From the NCBI GenBank assembly GCA_050248275.1, contig JBFWSR010000018.1, positions 19,420 to 83,419 of the forward strand: a stretch of 64,000 nt of DNA. Reading direction: 5' to 3'. The translations under genes were made by a program, and so were the position numbers. The notes below the pieces were generated by a model, which made no database searches, was not told where the DNA came from, and worked only from the letters and a program-made list of their open reading frames with translations. The stretch is from CAILZL01 sp050248275. GTDB taxonomy: Bacteria > Pseudomonadota > Gammaproteobacteria > Steroidobacterales > Steroidobacteraceae. Positions 9,837 through 18,540 of the stretch are shown here, piece by piece; position 1 is the stretch's first letter; every line of letters starts with the position of its first letter.

Positions 9837-11294
9837 ATGCACCTATGGCGCCCACGCTCCCTGACTGATTTGATGTTCATCGGCTTTGCGCTGGTCGCTG
9901 TGCCATTGCTGTTCGCCGTCATCGTTTCCGCCACCAAAGTGCGTGGCTTGGCCGATGAAAGCGCGGCCCTGGTACGCAGTGGTGTTGAATCGACGCACTA
10001 TACGCAACAGCTTTTTCAGCATATCTCCAGCATGGAGCGTAATGCGCGGCTGTTTCAGCTGTTGAAAGATGTATCGTTTCTGGAGGTGTACGACACCGCC
10101 CGTCAACGCTTTCTGACGACGCTGGACAGCGTCGCCCAGAGTGCTGGTGCCACCAGTACGCTGAATGCGCAGATTGGTGCCCTCAAGGCAGCCGATGCCG
10201 AGTTGTATCAGCAACTACAACAACTCAAGGAAAATCAGGAGGCAGCGCAGGCTGCCAAGCTGAATGATGCTTTTGTATCGCTGTCGGATGCGACATCGGC
10301 GCTTTCCGACCAAACCAGCCGGCAGATTGAAGCCGGGCTCTCCCATATTCAAAACTCCACTACCGAAACGCAGAACTATCTGCTGTGGCAGTCTGCTGGA
10401 GTGATCTTGATCACAGCGATTCTGGTGGGCATGTTCACATTCCTGATCATGCGTCCCATCCGGCAGATCGACGAAGCCATCAACCAACTGGGTCAGGGAA
10501 CGTTTTCTAAAACCATTGCTGTGCGTGGTCCATCGGATTTGCGCAAACTGGGTCAGCAATTGGAATGGCTGCGAACGCGTCTGCTGGAGATTGCCCAGGA
10601 ACGCAATCGCTTTCTGCGGCACATGTCCCATGAACTCAAAACCCCCCTGGCGGGCGTTCGCGAGGGTACCGAGCTGCTACTGGATGGCGCGGTCGGAGAG
10701 CTCACCAGCGGCCAGCGCGAAGTGGGCGAAATCCTGCGGGACAACAGTATCCGATTGCAGCAATTGATTGAAAACCTGCTGTCATTCAGTGCCTGGCAGA
10801 CCCGGCACACAGGACTCGAGGTGACGCAATTCCGTTTGCGTCCCTTGATCAAATCGGCGCTGGAAACCCATCAATTGACCCTGCTGGCGCAACGCATGCG
10901 CCTGGAGCTTAAAGTCGATGACATCGAATTGCATGCCGATCGCGCCAAACTCAAATTGATTCTCGACAATCTGCTCTCCAATGCATTGAAATACAGCCCT
11001 CGTGGCGGCACGATTTTCGTGCATGCGCACAATGAGCTAGAACAACTGGTGCTGGACATCGCCGATACCGGTCCAGGCATTGCGCCAACCGAACGGGCGG
11101 CCGTCTTCGAAGCCTTCTACTCGGGACGCGCACCCGTTTCCGGCCATCTCAAAGGCACAGGTATCGGTTTGTCCGTAGTCTCTGAATTCGTACAGGCTCA
11201 TGGCGGTACAATTGAAATCATGGATGGTCACTTCCCTGGCGCGCATTTCCGCGTACGCATGCCACTTAAACCCCGTGAGGTACCTGCCGCATGA
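9837..11294 (+). CDS. glrK: sensor histidine kinase, GlrK/QseE type
   Basis: Membrane sensor kinase of 485 residues. TM1 is about 12-33, a periplasmic helical domain about 34-185 with Gln/Ala-rich coiled-coil segments, TM2 about 186-206, then HAMP. The dimerisation/phospho-acceptor box RHMSHELKTPLAG has its His near residue 265. The ATPase domain shows the N box (LILDNLLSNALKYSP), G1 (DTGPGIA) and G2 (GTGIGLSVV). The stop overlaps the ATG of the next gene (ATGA), and a lipoprotein plus a sigma-54-type response regulator follow, the same three-gene order as qseE-qseG-qseF (glrK-qseG-glrR) in enterobacteria. The symbol is assigned on that synteny and domain match; the ligand is unknown. Confidence 0.85.
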   Translation: MHLWRPRSLTDLMFIGFALVAVPLLFAVIVSATKVRGLADESAALVRSGVESTHYTQQLFQHISSMERNARLFQLLKDVSFLEVYDTARQRFLTTLDSVAQSAGATSTLNAQIGALKAADAELYQQLQQLKENQEAAQAAKLNDAFVSLSDATSALSDQTSRQIEAGLSHIQNSTTETQNYLLWQSAGVILITAILVGMFTFLIMRPIRQIDEAINQLGQGTFSKTIAVRGPSDLRKLGQQLEWLRTRLLEIAQERNRFLRHMSHELKTPLAGVREGTELLLDGAVGELTSGQREVGEILRDNSIRLQQLIENLLSFSAWQTRHTGLEVTQFRLRPLIKSALETHQLTLLAQRMRLELKVDDIELHADRAKLKLILDNLLSNALKYSPRGGTIFVHAHNELEQLVLDIADTGPGIAPTERAAVFEAFYSGRAPVSGHLKGTGIGLSVVSEFVQAHGGTIEIMDGHFPGAHFRVRMPLKPREVPAA

Positions 11295-11959
11295 AATTAC
11301 GGTTACTTCACTTGACTCATTGGCTGCTTATTTGTGCCTGCATGAGCGGCTGCGAACCACTGCTTCCCACCACCAAACCGGCACCTGCGACATCTGTCCT
11401 CATACAGCCTAATTCGACTGTGGATGACTATATCGACATGCTGGCTGCGCTATCCGGCACAGACCGCGCTCGCCAAAGCGATGTTTTCTATGAAGCTGAA
11501 AAAAACCAGGCATTGGCTCCCACCACGCTGAACGTGCTGCGTTATGCCATGGCGCTGGCTTTGCCAGGTCACCCGAATTCAGATCCGGTAAAGGGAAAAA
11601 AATTGCTGGAACAATCGCTGGCCACCCCGGAAAGAATCAGCGCCAGTGAACGCGCATTGGTCACCACCATGCTGAACATCGCCGATCAATGGTTGAAAGT
11701 GCAGGCAGAAATGCGTCGGCTGGCTGCGACAGTCGACGATAGAACGCGTGCGCAATCAAACTCTGAACGTCGATTCCAAGCGCAAACCGATGAATTGAAT
11801 AGGTTACGCAAGGCTCTCGACGAGGCCCAGCAAAAGCTGGATGCGATCCGCGATATAGAGAAATCAATCAGTGAACGCAGCACTTCGCCCACTGGGACTC
11901 GTGACTCCGGTAACCGTGACAGCACAAACCAAACGCAAACCCCGCCTCTTGGTCGTTGA
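11291..11959 (+). CDS. QseG-like lipoprotein between the kinase and regulator genes
   Basis: 222 residues. A signal peptide ends at a lipobox (ACMSGC, lipid Cys near residue 21), and a helical domain follows. From about 130 to 195 there is a long charged coiled coil (for example RRFQAQTDELNRLRKALDEA), then a polar Thr/Ser/Asn tail. In E. coli QseG is an outer-membrane lipoprotein that interacts with the cognate kinase QseE; position and architecture suggest the same role here, but sequence identity to QseG was not tested. It starts in an ATGA overlap with the kinase gene, and its 3' end overlaps the regulator gene. Confidence 0.7.
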   Translation: MKLRLLHLTHWLLICACMSGCEPLLPTTKPAPATSVLIQPNSTVDDYIDMLAALSGTDRARQSDVFYEAEKNQALAPTTLNVLRYAMALALPGHPNSDPVKGKKLLEQSLATPERISASERALVTTMLNIADQWLKVQAEMRRLAATVDDRTRAQSNSERRFQAQTDELNRLRKALDEAQQKLDAIRDIEKSISERSTSPTGTRDSGNRDSTNQTQTPPLGR

Positions 11960-13265
11960 TGACGATCCCGGGCTATTACGCCTGCTGACCATTCGTCTGC
12001 GTGCCGAAAATTACGATGTGGAAGCCGCCGAAAATGGTCTGGCTGCCTTGGCTGCCTTGGCGCGCGTACGTCCCGATCTGGTGATCACCGATCTGCGCAT
12101 GGATCAAATGGATGGTATTGGCCTGCTCAAGGAAGTGCAAAGTCGTGCGCCCGGTCTGCGCGTCATCATCCTGACCGCTCATGGCACGATTCCCGATGCC
12201 GTGCAGGCAACACAGAGCGGCGCATTCGCGTTCCTGACCAAGCCGGTTGATAAACAGGAACTCCTTGATCAGGTACAGAAGGCACTGAAAGTTTCTGGCT
12301 TCGCCGACAGCGCGGAGGAATGGCGTGCAGAAATCATCACACGCAGCTCGATCATGGAAGAAAAGCTGTCGCAGGCACATATGGTCGCCGGCACTGATGC
12401 GCGTGTCATGATTACGGGTGAAAGCGGCAGCGGCAAGGAGTTGCTGGCGCGTGCCATTCACAAAGCCAGCGCCCGTCGTAGCAAGCCCTTTGCAGTAGTC
12501 AACTGCAGCGCCATGGCTGAAAACCTGCTCGAAAGCGAATTGTTTGGTCATGTCAAAGACGCATTCCCTGGGGCGGCACAGGACCAAACTGGTCTGTTCC
12601 AGACAGCAGATGGCGGTACGATCCTGCTGGATGAAGTGGGAGACATGCCGATGCGCTTGCAGGTGAAGCTGCTGCGTGTGCTGCAGGAAGCCCAGATAAG
12701 GCCGGTAGGCAGTACCGAAGCCATTCCAGTCAATGTCCGCCTGATCTCATCTACCAATCGCGACCTCAAGCAACTCATCATGGGCGGCCAGTTTCGCGAA
12801 GACCTTTTTTATCGCCTCAACGTAGTCAACATTGATGTACCCTCGCTGGCACGACGACGCGAAGATATTCCGCTGCTGGTCACACATTTTCTGGATCGCA
12901 TTGCCAAGGAAACTGATCACCAGCGCTTCATCTATGCCCCCGAAGCCGTTGAATTGCTGGTCAGTGCCGACTGGCCGGGCAATGTGCGCCAACTGGAAAA
13001 CGTAGTACGACAGAATGTCGCCCTGGCCAACAGCCCCATCATCAGTGCCGAACTGGTGCAAACCGCACTGGGCGTAGGACCGGCACGTCTGCCGTCATTT
13101 GATGAGGCGCGCGATGAGTTTACGCGCAACTACCTGTCACAGATTCTGCAAATTACCGGCGGCAACGTCAGTCAGGCTGCACGTTTGGCCAAACGCAATC
13201 GCACTGATTTCTACAAACTATTGTCGCGCCACTCCTTGACGCCTGACGAGTTCAAGCAACGCTGA
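11916..13265 (+). CDS. glrR: response regulator with AAA+ sigma-54 activator domain, GlrR/QseF type, with aberrant GAFTGA loop
   Basis: NtrC-family regulator. The receiver domain has the acidic pair in VVDDDPG, phospho-acceptor Asp in LVITDLRMDQMDG, and the conserved Thr/Lys region (LTAHG, LTKPVDK). The AAA+ domain has Walker A GESGSGKE, Walker B ILLDEVGDMP and an arginine-finger region. The C-terminal Fis-type helix-turn-helix is SQAARLAKRNRTDFYKLL. The sigma-54-contacting loop, normally GAFTGA, reads DAFPGA here (codons at about 12558-12575). GTG at 11916 puts 'MTAQTKRKPRLLVVDDD' at the N-terminus, like E. coli GlrR; another GTG at 11871 would lengthen it by 15 residues. It overlaps the lipoprotein gene. 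Confidence 0.85.
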   Translation: MTAQTKRKPRLLVVDDDPGLLRLLTIRLRAENYDVEAAENGLAALAALARVRPDLVITDLRMDQMDGIGLLKEVQSRAPGLRVIILTAHGTIPDAVQATQSGAFAFLTKPVDKQELLDQVQKALKVSGFADSAEEWRAEIITRSSIMEEKLSQAHMVAGTDARVMITGESGSGKELLARAIHKASARRSKPFAVVNCSAMAENLLESELFGHVKDAFPGAAQDQTGLFQTADGGTILLDEVGDMPMRLQVKLLRVLQEAQIRPVGSTEAIPVNVRLISSTNRDLKQLIMGGQFREDLFYRLNVVNIDVPSLARRREDIPLLVTHFLDRIAKETDHQRFIYAPEAVELLVSADWPGNVRQLENVVRQNVALANSPIISAELVQTALGVGPARLPSFDEARDEFTRNYLSQILQITGGNVSQAARLAKRNRTDFYKLLSRHSLTPDEFKQR

Positions 13266-13288
13266 GATTAGGGATGGCAAACAGCAAG

Positions 13289-13316
13289 GCCTGCCAATAA
13301 TGGCAGGCGTTTTTAT
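13289..13316 (+). terminator. rho-independent terminator after glrR
   Basis: Perfect 8-bp stem GCCTGCCA / TGGCAGGC with a 4-base loop, followed by GTTTTTATT on the plus strand, 23 bases after the glrR stop. It sits between the convergent glrR and ffh genes. Confidence 0.9.
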
Positions 13317-13329
13317 TGGAGCAGGAGCT

Positions 13330-14685
13330 TCAGCCAAAAGGTTTGGGCATGCGACCCGCAAAGGCTCTCATCAGCTTGTTCATCCCACCCTTGGACATGG
13401 CCTTCATCATTTTCTGCATTTCCAGAAAGCTCTTCAGCAAGCGGTTGATCTCTGATACCTGCACACCGGAGCCAGCCGCAATGCGGCGCTTGCGTGAAGC
13501 ATCCAGCAATTTTGGGTAACGCCGTTCCTTGGGCGTCATCGAGCGAATGATCGCCATCTGCCTGCGGATTTCCCGATCATTCGGCATCTGTCCCTGTGCG
13601 GCTTTATTGGCGATCTTGGCTGGCAACTTATCCATCAAGGATGACAATCCGCCCATCTTTTCCAGCTGCTGCAATTGATCATGCAGGTCGTTGAAATCGA
13701 AATCCTTGCCTTTCTGCAGTTTCTCGGCCAGTTTCTCGGCCTGCTGGCGATCAACCTGACGAGTGACATCCTCCACCAATGACAGCACATCACCCATGCC
13801 GAGAATGCGCGAGGCAATGCGCTCGGGATGAAACACTTCCAGCGCATCCGTTTTTTCACCTACACCGATAAACAGAATGGGCTTGCCGGTTACCTGCCGC
13901 ACCGACAATGCAGCGCCGCCACGTGCATCCCCATCGGCCTTGGTCAGAATGATGCCGGTCAGATCCAGCGCAGCACCGAATGCCCTGGCGGCATTGACCG
14001 CATCCTGACCCGCCATGCTGTCAACGACAAACAGCGTTTCCAATGGCGATAGCACGGCAGCAATCTGCTGAGCTTCGGTCATCATTTCAGCATCAACATG
14101 CAATCGACCGGCAGTATCGACGATCAATACGTCATAGAGAGAGCGACGCGCTTCTTCCAGGGCTTCCGTCGCCAATTTCACCGGCGATTGGCTGGGATCG
14201 GACGGTTTGTAGCCCACCTCCAATTGGGCAGCCAGACGCTCCAATTGCAAGATCGCTGCGGGCCGATAGACGTCAGTACTGGTCAACAGCACCTTCTTGC
14301 GTTCGTTATCCTTCAACCATTTGGCCAATTTGCCAGCGGTGGTGGTTTTGCCAGCGCCCTGCAAGCCAGCAAGTAAAATGACCACGGGCGGCTGAGCACG
14401 CAAGTTGACAGGACGCACACCTTCACCCAGCACCTTGACCAGTTCCTGGTGAATGGTCTTCACCAGAATCTGGCCAGGCGTGAAGGCCTTGTCGAATTCA
14501 GCACCGATGAGCCGCGCCTTGATGGACTCGATCAACGACTTGACCACCGGCAAGGCCACGTCGGCCTCCAGCAGCGCCATGCGGACCTGACGCAGCGTAT
14601 CCGCGATGTTGTCCTCGGTCAGGCGTCCCTTGCCACGCAATCCATCCACCACGCCCTGCAGGCGCTCGGTCAATTTGTCAAACAC
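13330..14685 (-). CDS. ffh: signal recognition particle protein Ffh
   Basis: GTPase subunit of the signal recognition particle; binds 4.5S RNA and signal peptides of nascent membrane proteins and docks on FtsY. The 451-residue protein has the N-terminal helical N domain, the G domain with GLQGAGKTTTAGKLA (P-loop), DTAGRLHVD, and LTKADGDARGG. A Met-rich M domain follows (LKSFLEMQKMMKAMSKGGMNKLM, signal-peptide groove), with RNA-binding GSGVQVSEINRLL. The partner 4.5S RNA gene is in this window at 38011-38126. Divergent from ypjD, the classical gammaproteobacterial arrangement. Confidence 0.98.
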   Translation of the reverse strand: MFDKLTERLQGVVDGLRGKGRLTEDNIADTLRQVRMALLEADVALPVVKSLIESIKARLIGAEFDKAFTPGQILVKTIHQELVKVLGEGVRPVNLRAQPPVVILLAGLQGAGKTTTAGKLAKWLKDNERKKVLLTSTDVYRPAAILQLERLAAQLEVGYKPSDPSQSPVKLATEALEEARRSLYDVLIVDTAGRLHVDAEMMTEAQQIAAVLSPLETLFVVDSMAGQDAVNAARAFGAALDLTGIILTKADGDARGGAALSVRQVTGKPILFIGVGEKTDALEVFHPERIASRILGMGDVLSLVEDVTRQVDRQQAEKLAEKLQKGKDFDFNDLHDQLQQLEKMGGLSSLMDKLPAKIANKAAQGQMPNDREIRRQMAIIRSMTPKERRYPKLLDASRKRRIAAGSGVQVSEINRLLKSFLEMQKMMKAMSKGGMNKLMRAFAGRMPKPFG

Positions 14686-14838
14686 TTGCTTCGGTCTCGT
14701 TAAGGCCAGGCGATGAACTGAGCATGTTAGCCAGATAGTCGCCGGTCGTCACATATTGCTTGCTTTAAGAAACCGGCCCGGATGTGACATCATTCGGCGG
14801 TCCTTCTTCAGTATCTGTTATCAGGCTGTGCCACCCGC

Positions 14839-15651
14839 ATGTTACCGATCGTCGTACTGATCATTTATCTCTGTGGCTGCCTCTGGCTGTTTGCGGCAGC
14901 GTGGCATCGCGAGGGAGCACGTGTTGCCCATGGCAAGTTGCTGACTGGCCTGACCATGACGAGCCTGGGTGCGCTGCTGCATGCCTATCTGCTGTGCCGC
15001 GCCATTTTTCATCGCCCGGAACTGGCTTTAAACACTACCGATGCCGCCTCATTGGTAGGGTGGCTGGTTGCCATCATTACTCTCTGGACCATCTGGCGCA
15101 GCCCACGATTCGCCGGTATCGGCGGCGCGCTGCTATTGTGCGTAGGCATTGCAGCGGCCATCACAGATGATGGCTCAAGAGACTTTGTCACCAGCCAGTC
15201 TGGATGGGCGTTAACCACCCATATTATCGTTGCCATTGTGGCTTACGCACTGATCGCTGTTGGCGCAGTATTTGCTGTGGCGCTCTGGGCCTTGGATCAG
15301 CGCCTGCACACGCATCAACCACTGGGCGTGATGTCGAGCCTGCCATCGGTCGAGGCATTGGAAGCGGCCATGTTCCAGACCATCTCGGCAGGCTTTGCGC
15401 TCCTGACGCTCACCCTGTTCAGCGGCTTTATTTTTGTCCAGGATTTGATAACCCAACATCTGGTACACAAGGCTGCATTATCGTGTCTGGCTTGGTTGAT
15501 TCTGGGCACGCTGCTGCTCGGCCACTGGCGCTTGGGTTGGCGGGGTCGCACCGCTGCCCGCTGGACATTAGGCGGTTTCCTCTTGCTGGGGCTGGCTTAT
15601 TTCGGCTCCAAATTTATCCTTGAAATTTTGTTAGGACGTCATTGGGGATAA
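14839..15651 (+). CDS. YpjD-like inner membrane protein, cytochrome c assembly (CcsA/CcmF) family
   Basis: 270-residue polytopic membrane protein with about eight hydrophobic segments. It contains a conserved-looking Trp/His core (SGWALTTHIIVAIVAYALIA) and FSGFIFVQDL, typical of the CcsA-like integral membrane family represented by E. coli YpjD. Function of the family is not established; relatives handle haem. The order ffh (divergent)-ypjD-corB is the same as in many Gammaproteobacteria, which supports the call. The ATG at 14839 is preceded by only weak ribosome-site sequence. The next gene, corB, starts about 90 bases further on. Confidence 0.85.
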   Translation: MLPIVVLIIYLCGCLWLFAAAWHREGARVAHGKLLTGLTMTSLGALLHAYLLCRAIFHRPELALNTTDAASLVGWLVAIITLWTIWRSPRFAGIGGALLLCVGIAAAITDDGSRDFVTSQSGWALTTHIIVAIVAYALIAVGAVFAVALWALDQRLHTHQPLGVMSSLPSVEALEAAMFQTISAGFALLTLTLFSGFIFVQDLITQHLVHKAALSCLAWLILGTLLLGHWRLGWRGRTAARWTLGGFLLLGLAYFGSKFILEILLGRHWG

Positions 15652-15740
15652 TTGATTTTAAAACAAATTCGATTGCCCTTGCCTGCATCTAGCCGCGAAT
15701 GCGACCATAGGCCTCCTGCAAACAACATGGGCTGGGCCCG

Positions 15741-17000
15741 TTGAACGACATTCCGATAGGTCTACTGACCTCGATCGTGATCTTGATGATCGTGATTTCC
15801 GCGTTTTTCGCGAGCACCGAAACCGCGCTCATGAGCGTCAATCGTTATCGCCTGCGCCACAAGGCCCAATCGGGCAACCGCAGCGCCAAACTCGCAGAGC
15901 GGCTCCTTGCCAGACCCGATCGCCTGATTGGCGTCATCCTGCTTGGCAATACTTTCGCAAATTTCAGCGCCGCAACGTTGACCGCACTGATAGCACTGCG
16001 TTTATACGGCGAATCCGGTGTCGTCATTGCCACCAGCCTTGCCTCCATTCTCATGTTTGTATGCGGGGATCTTGCCCCGAAGACCTTGGGTGCCCTGCAT
16101 CCTGAACGACTGGCGCTGGCTTCTGCTTGGATATACATCGTGCTGGATCGGCTGCTCTATCCAGTCGTGTGGTGTGCCAACCTGGCTGCAAATGGAATAC
16201 TCAGAATATTTGGCGTTTCTTCTCAGCAAGTTAGCAATCATTCCTTAAGCAGTGATGAACTTAGGACTGTGGTTGCGGAGTCCGCAGGCATCATTCCCAA
16301 CAGTCATCAGCGCATGCTCGTCAGCATTCTGGATCTGGGGAAAATCACCGTGGAAGACATCATGATTCCACGCAACGATATTGCCGCAATCAATGCCAGC
16401 GACGGCTGGGATGACATTCTGGAGCAGCTGCGCACCAGCCCTCATACCCGGTTACCGGTTTACGAAGACACACTGGACAACATCATCGGCATCCTGCACT
16501 TGAAAACCGTTGCCCAGCATCTGGCGCATGGCGAGCTGAGCAAAGATGAACTTGTTGCGTTGGCGCGAGCCCGCGAACCGCTGTTTGTCCCGGCCGGCAC
16601 GCCGCTGAACACCCAATTGGTGAACTTTCAGCGCAATCGGCGGCGCATTGCCATCGTGGTCAACGAGTATGGCGATGCTCAGGGTCTGGTAACCTTGGAA
16701 GACCTGCTGGAGGAAATAGTTGGTGAATTCACCACTGACCCAGCCACCCTGCACCGTGAAATTCATCAAGAACCGAACGGCAGCTATGTGGTCAGTGGCA
16801 GCGTCAATGTACGCACCTAGAATCGCACCTTGGGCTGGAGCCTCCCTACTGATGGCCCCAGAACATTAAATGGGCTTATTTTCGAGCACTTGGAAGCCAT
16901 TCCTGAACCGGGAACCAGCTTAAAGCTGGGCCCTTATACCATTGAAATCATTCAAACAGCTGACAATGTGGTGAAAATGGCGCGCCTACGAGTTGCCTGA
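15741..17000 (+). pseudogene. corB: CorB/HlyC-CorC family protein (DUF21-CBS-CorC domain) interrupted by an in-frame amber codon
   Basis: Membrane protein of the CNNM/CorB magnesium-transport family. A DUF21 membrane domain (about 1-190, start TTG at 15741) with FASTETALMSVNRYRLRH is followed by a CBS pair (DIMIPRNDIAAI; GLVTLEDLLEEIVGEF). The frame ends at a TAG (16818-16820) after residue 359. The same frame then continues open to a TGA at 16998-17000 and encodes NRTLGWSLPTDGPRTLNGLI and the rest of the CorC/HlyC C-terminal domain. Relatives have Leu at the TAG position (R-x-L-N-R-x-L-G-W), so TTG to TAG is the simplest origin. The product would lose the C-terminal domain; a sequencing error is possible. 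Confidence 0.85.
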
Positions 17001-17020
17001 TCCGGTAAACCGTACTGCCA

Positions 17021-18379
17021 TCAAAACACCCGGGCTAATGCCTCAGGCAGCCTCTCCACGGTGATGATTGCCAACCCCTCAATCGCACGTCTTGGCGCAT
17101 TTGCCAGGGGCACAATGGCATGACGAAACCCGTGTTTGGCCGCTTCACGCAAGCGCTCCTCGCCATAAGGTACCGGCCGAATTTCACCCGCCAACCCTAC
17201 TTCGCCGAAGCACACGAGCCCGGATAGCAACGGCTGGTCCTTCAAACTTGAGGCGGTTGACAACATGACCGCCAGGTCCGCAGCCGTCTCGGCAATCCGC
17301 ACCCCACCTACCACATTGACAAAAACGTCCTGCCCCTGGGTCGCCACGCCACCATGGCGATGTAATATGGCCAGCAACATCGCCAACCGGTTCTGTTCGA
17401 GGCCAACGGCAACACGTCGCGGATTCATACCCTGCCCCTGATCGACCAATGCCTGGATTTCAATGAGCATGGGACGGCTCCCCTCCCTGGCTACCAACAC
17501 GGCGCTACCGGCGATCGGGTTTTCATGCTGGGACAGAAAAATGGCCGAAGGATTCTTGACTTCCTTGAGCCCCTGCTCAGCCATGGCAAAAACGCCGACT
17601 TCATTGGCCGCTCCAAAGCGATTTTTTACGGCGCGAATCAGGCGGAAGCGACTGCCCGCGTCGCTCTCAAAGTACAAAACCGTATCCACCATGTGCTCCA
17701 GAATGCGCGGTCCGGCAATGGTGCCTTCCTTCGTTACATGACCAATGATCAGTACTGCCGTACCTTGATCTTTGGCGTAGCGGACCAGCTGAGCCGCTGA
17801 TTCGCGTACCTGCGAGGCAGAGCCGGGTGACGATTCCACGCTGTCCAGAAACATGGTCTGGATGGAATCCACCACCAGCACCTTGCAACTCAGACGTCCG
17901 GTTTCTGCCAGTACATTCTCTACATTGGTTTCCGCCATCAAATGTAAGGCCAGCCCACTGGCCTCAAGGCGTTTGGCGCGCAAACTGACCTGGTGCAGAG
18001 ATTCCTCTCCCGTCACATAAAGCGTGGTCACTACCTGACTCAGTTGGTCAGCCGCCTGCAGTAACAAGGTTGATTTGCCGATGCCAGGATCGCCACCCAG
18101 CAAGGTCACCGAGCCTGCAACCAGTCCCCCGCCCAATACCCGATCAAATTCACTCATGCCGGTCGAAATGCGCGGTTCGTCACGGTCATTGATTTCCTGA
18201 ATCCGTTTACTGACAGAGCCGCCAGGAGCCAAGGCTGTGCCGCGCAGTGACGGGCTTTTGCCGGCATTGAATTTCACCAGGGAGTTCCATGCTCCACAGG
18301 CGGGGCATTGCCCCTGCCATTTAAGACTTTCAGCGCCACACTGATCGCACAAATAAACTTCGCGTGTTTTGGCCATCAT
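17021..18379 (-). CDS. radA: DNA repair protein RadA
   Basis: RecA-like branch-migration ATPase in homologous recombination and repair. 452 residues: an N-terminal C4 zinc finger (CDQCGAESLKWQGQCPACG), RecA core with Walker A GGDPGIGKSTLL, the RadA-specific KNRFG motif (AVKNRFGAANEVGVF), and a C-terminal Lon-protease-like domain (VFVNVVGGVRIAETAADLAV through GLAGEIRPV). ATG at 18379 leads straight into the zinc finger (an alternative ATG is one codon later). It converges with the broken corB; its stop is about 20 bases from the corB frame end. Confidence 0.97.
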   Translation of the reverse strand: MMAKTREVYLCDQCGAESLKWQGQCPACGAWNSLVKFNAGKSPSLRGTALAPGGSVSKRIQEINDRDEPRISTGMSEFDRVLGGGLVAGSVTLLGGDPGIGKSTLLLQAADQLSQVVTTLYVTGEESLHQVSLRAKRLEASGLALHLMAETNVENVLAETGRLSCKVLVVDSIQTMFLDSVESSPGSASQVRESAAQLVRYAKDQGTAVLIIGHVTKEGTIAGPRILEHMVDTVLYFESDAGSRFRLIRAVKNRFGAANEVGVFAMAEQGLKEVKNPSAIFLSQHENPIAGSAVLVAREGSRPMLIEIQALVDQGQGMNPRRVAVGLEQNRLAMLLAILHRHGGVATQGQDVFVNVVGGVRIAETAADLAVMLSTASSLKDQPLLSGLVCFGEVGLAGEIRPVPYGEERLREAAKHGFRHAIVPLANAPRRAIEGLAIITVERLPEALARVF

Positions 18380-18540
18380 TCAAGTTTACAAACCACAGCA
18401 CGAAAAAGTAGCGCCATCTGCGGTTTACTGCCCCTCCCCACCCGCAGAACGACGATCGGCCCAGCCAGTCACGGCAGATGTGACGAAGCCAACAATTTTA
18501 CAAAAGATGTTCCCCTATACTGCCCAACACTTTGATTTGA

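Noticed and set aside
13289..13316. Terminator as a bidirectional element for ffh
   Set aside because: The T run is only on the plus strand; on the minus strand the hairpin is followed by CTTGCTG.
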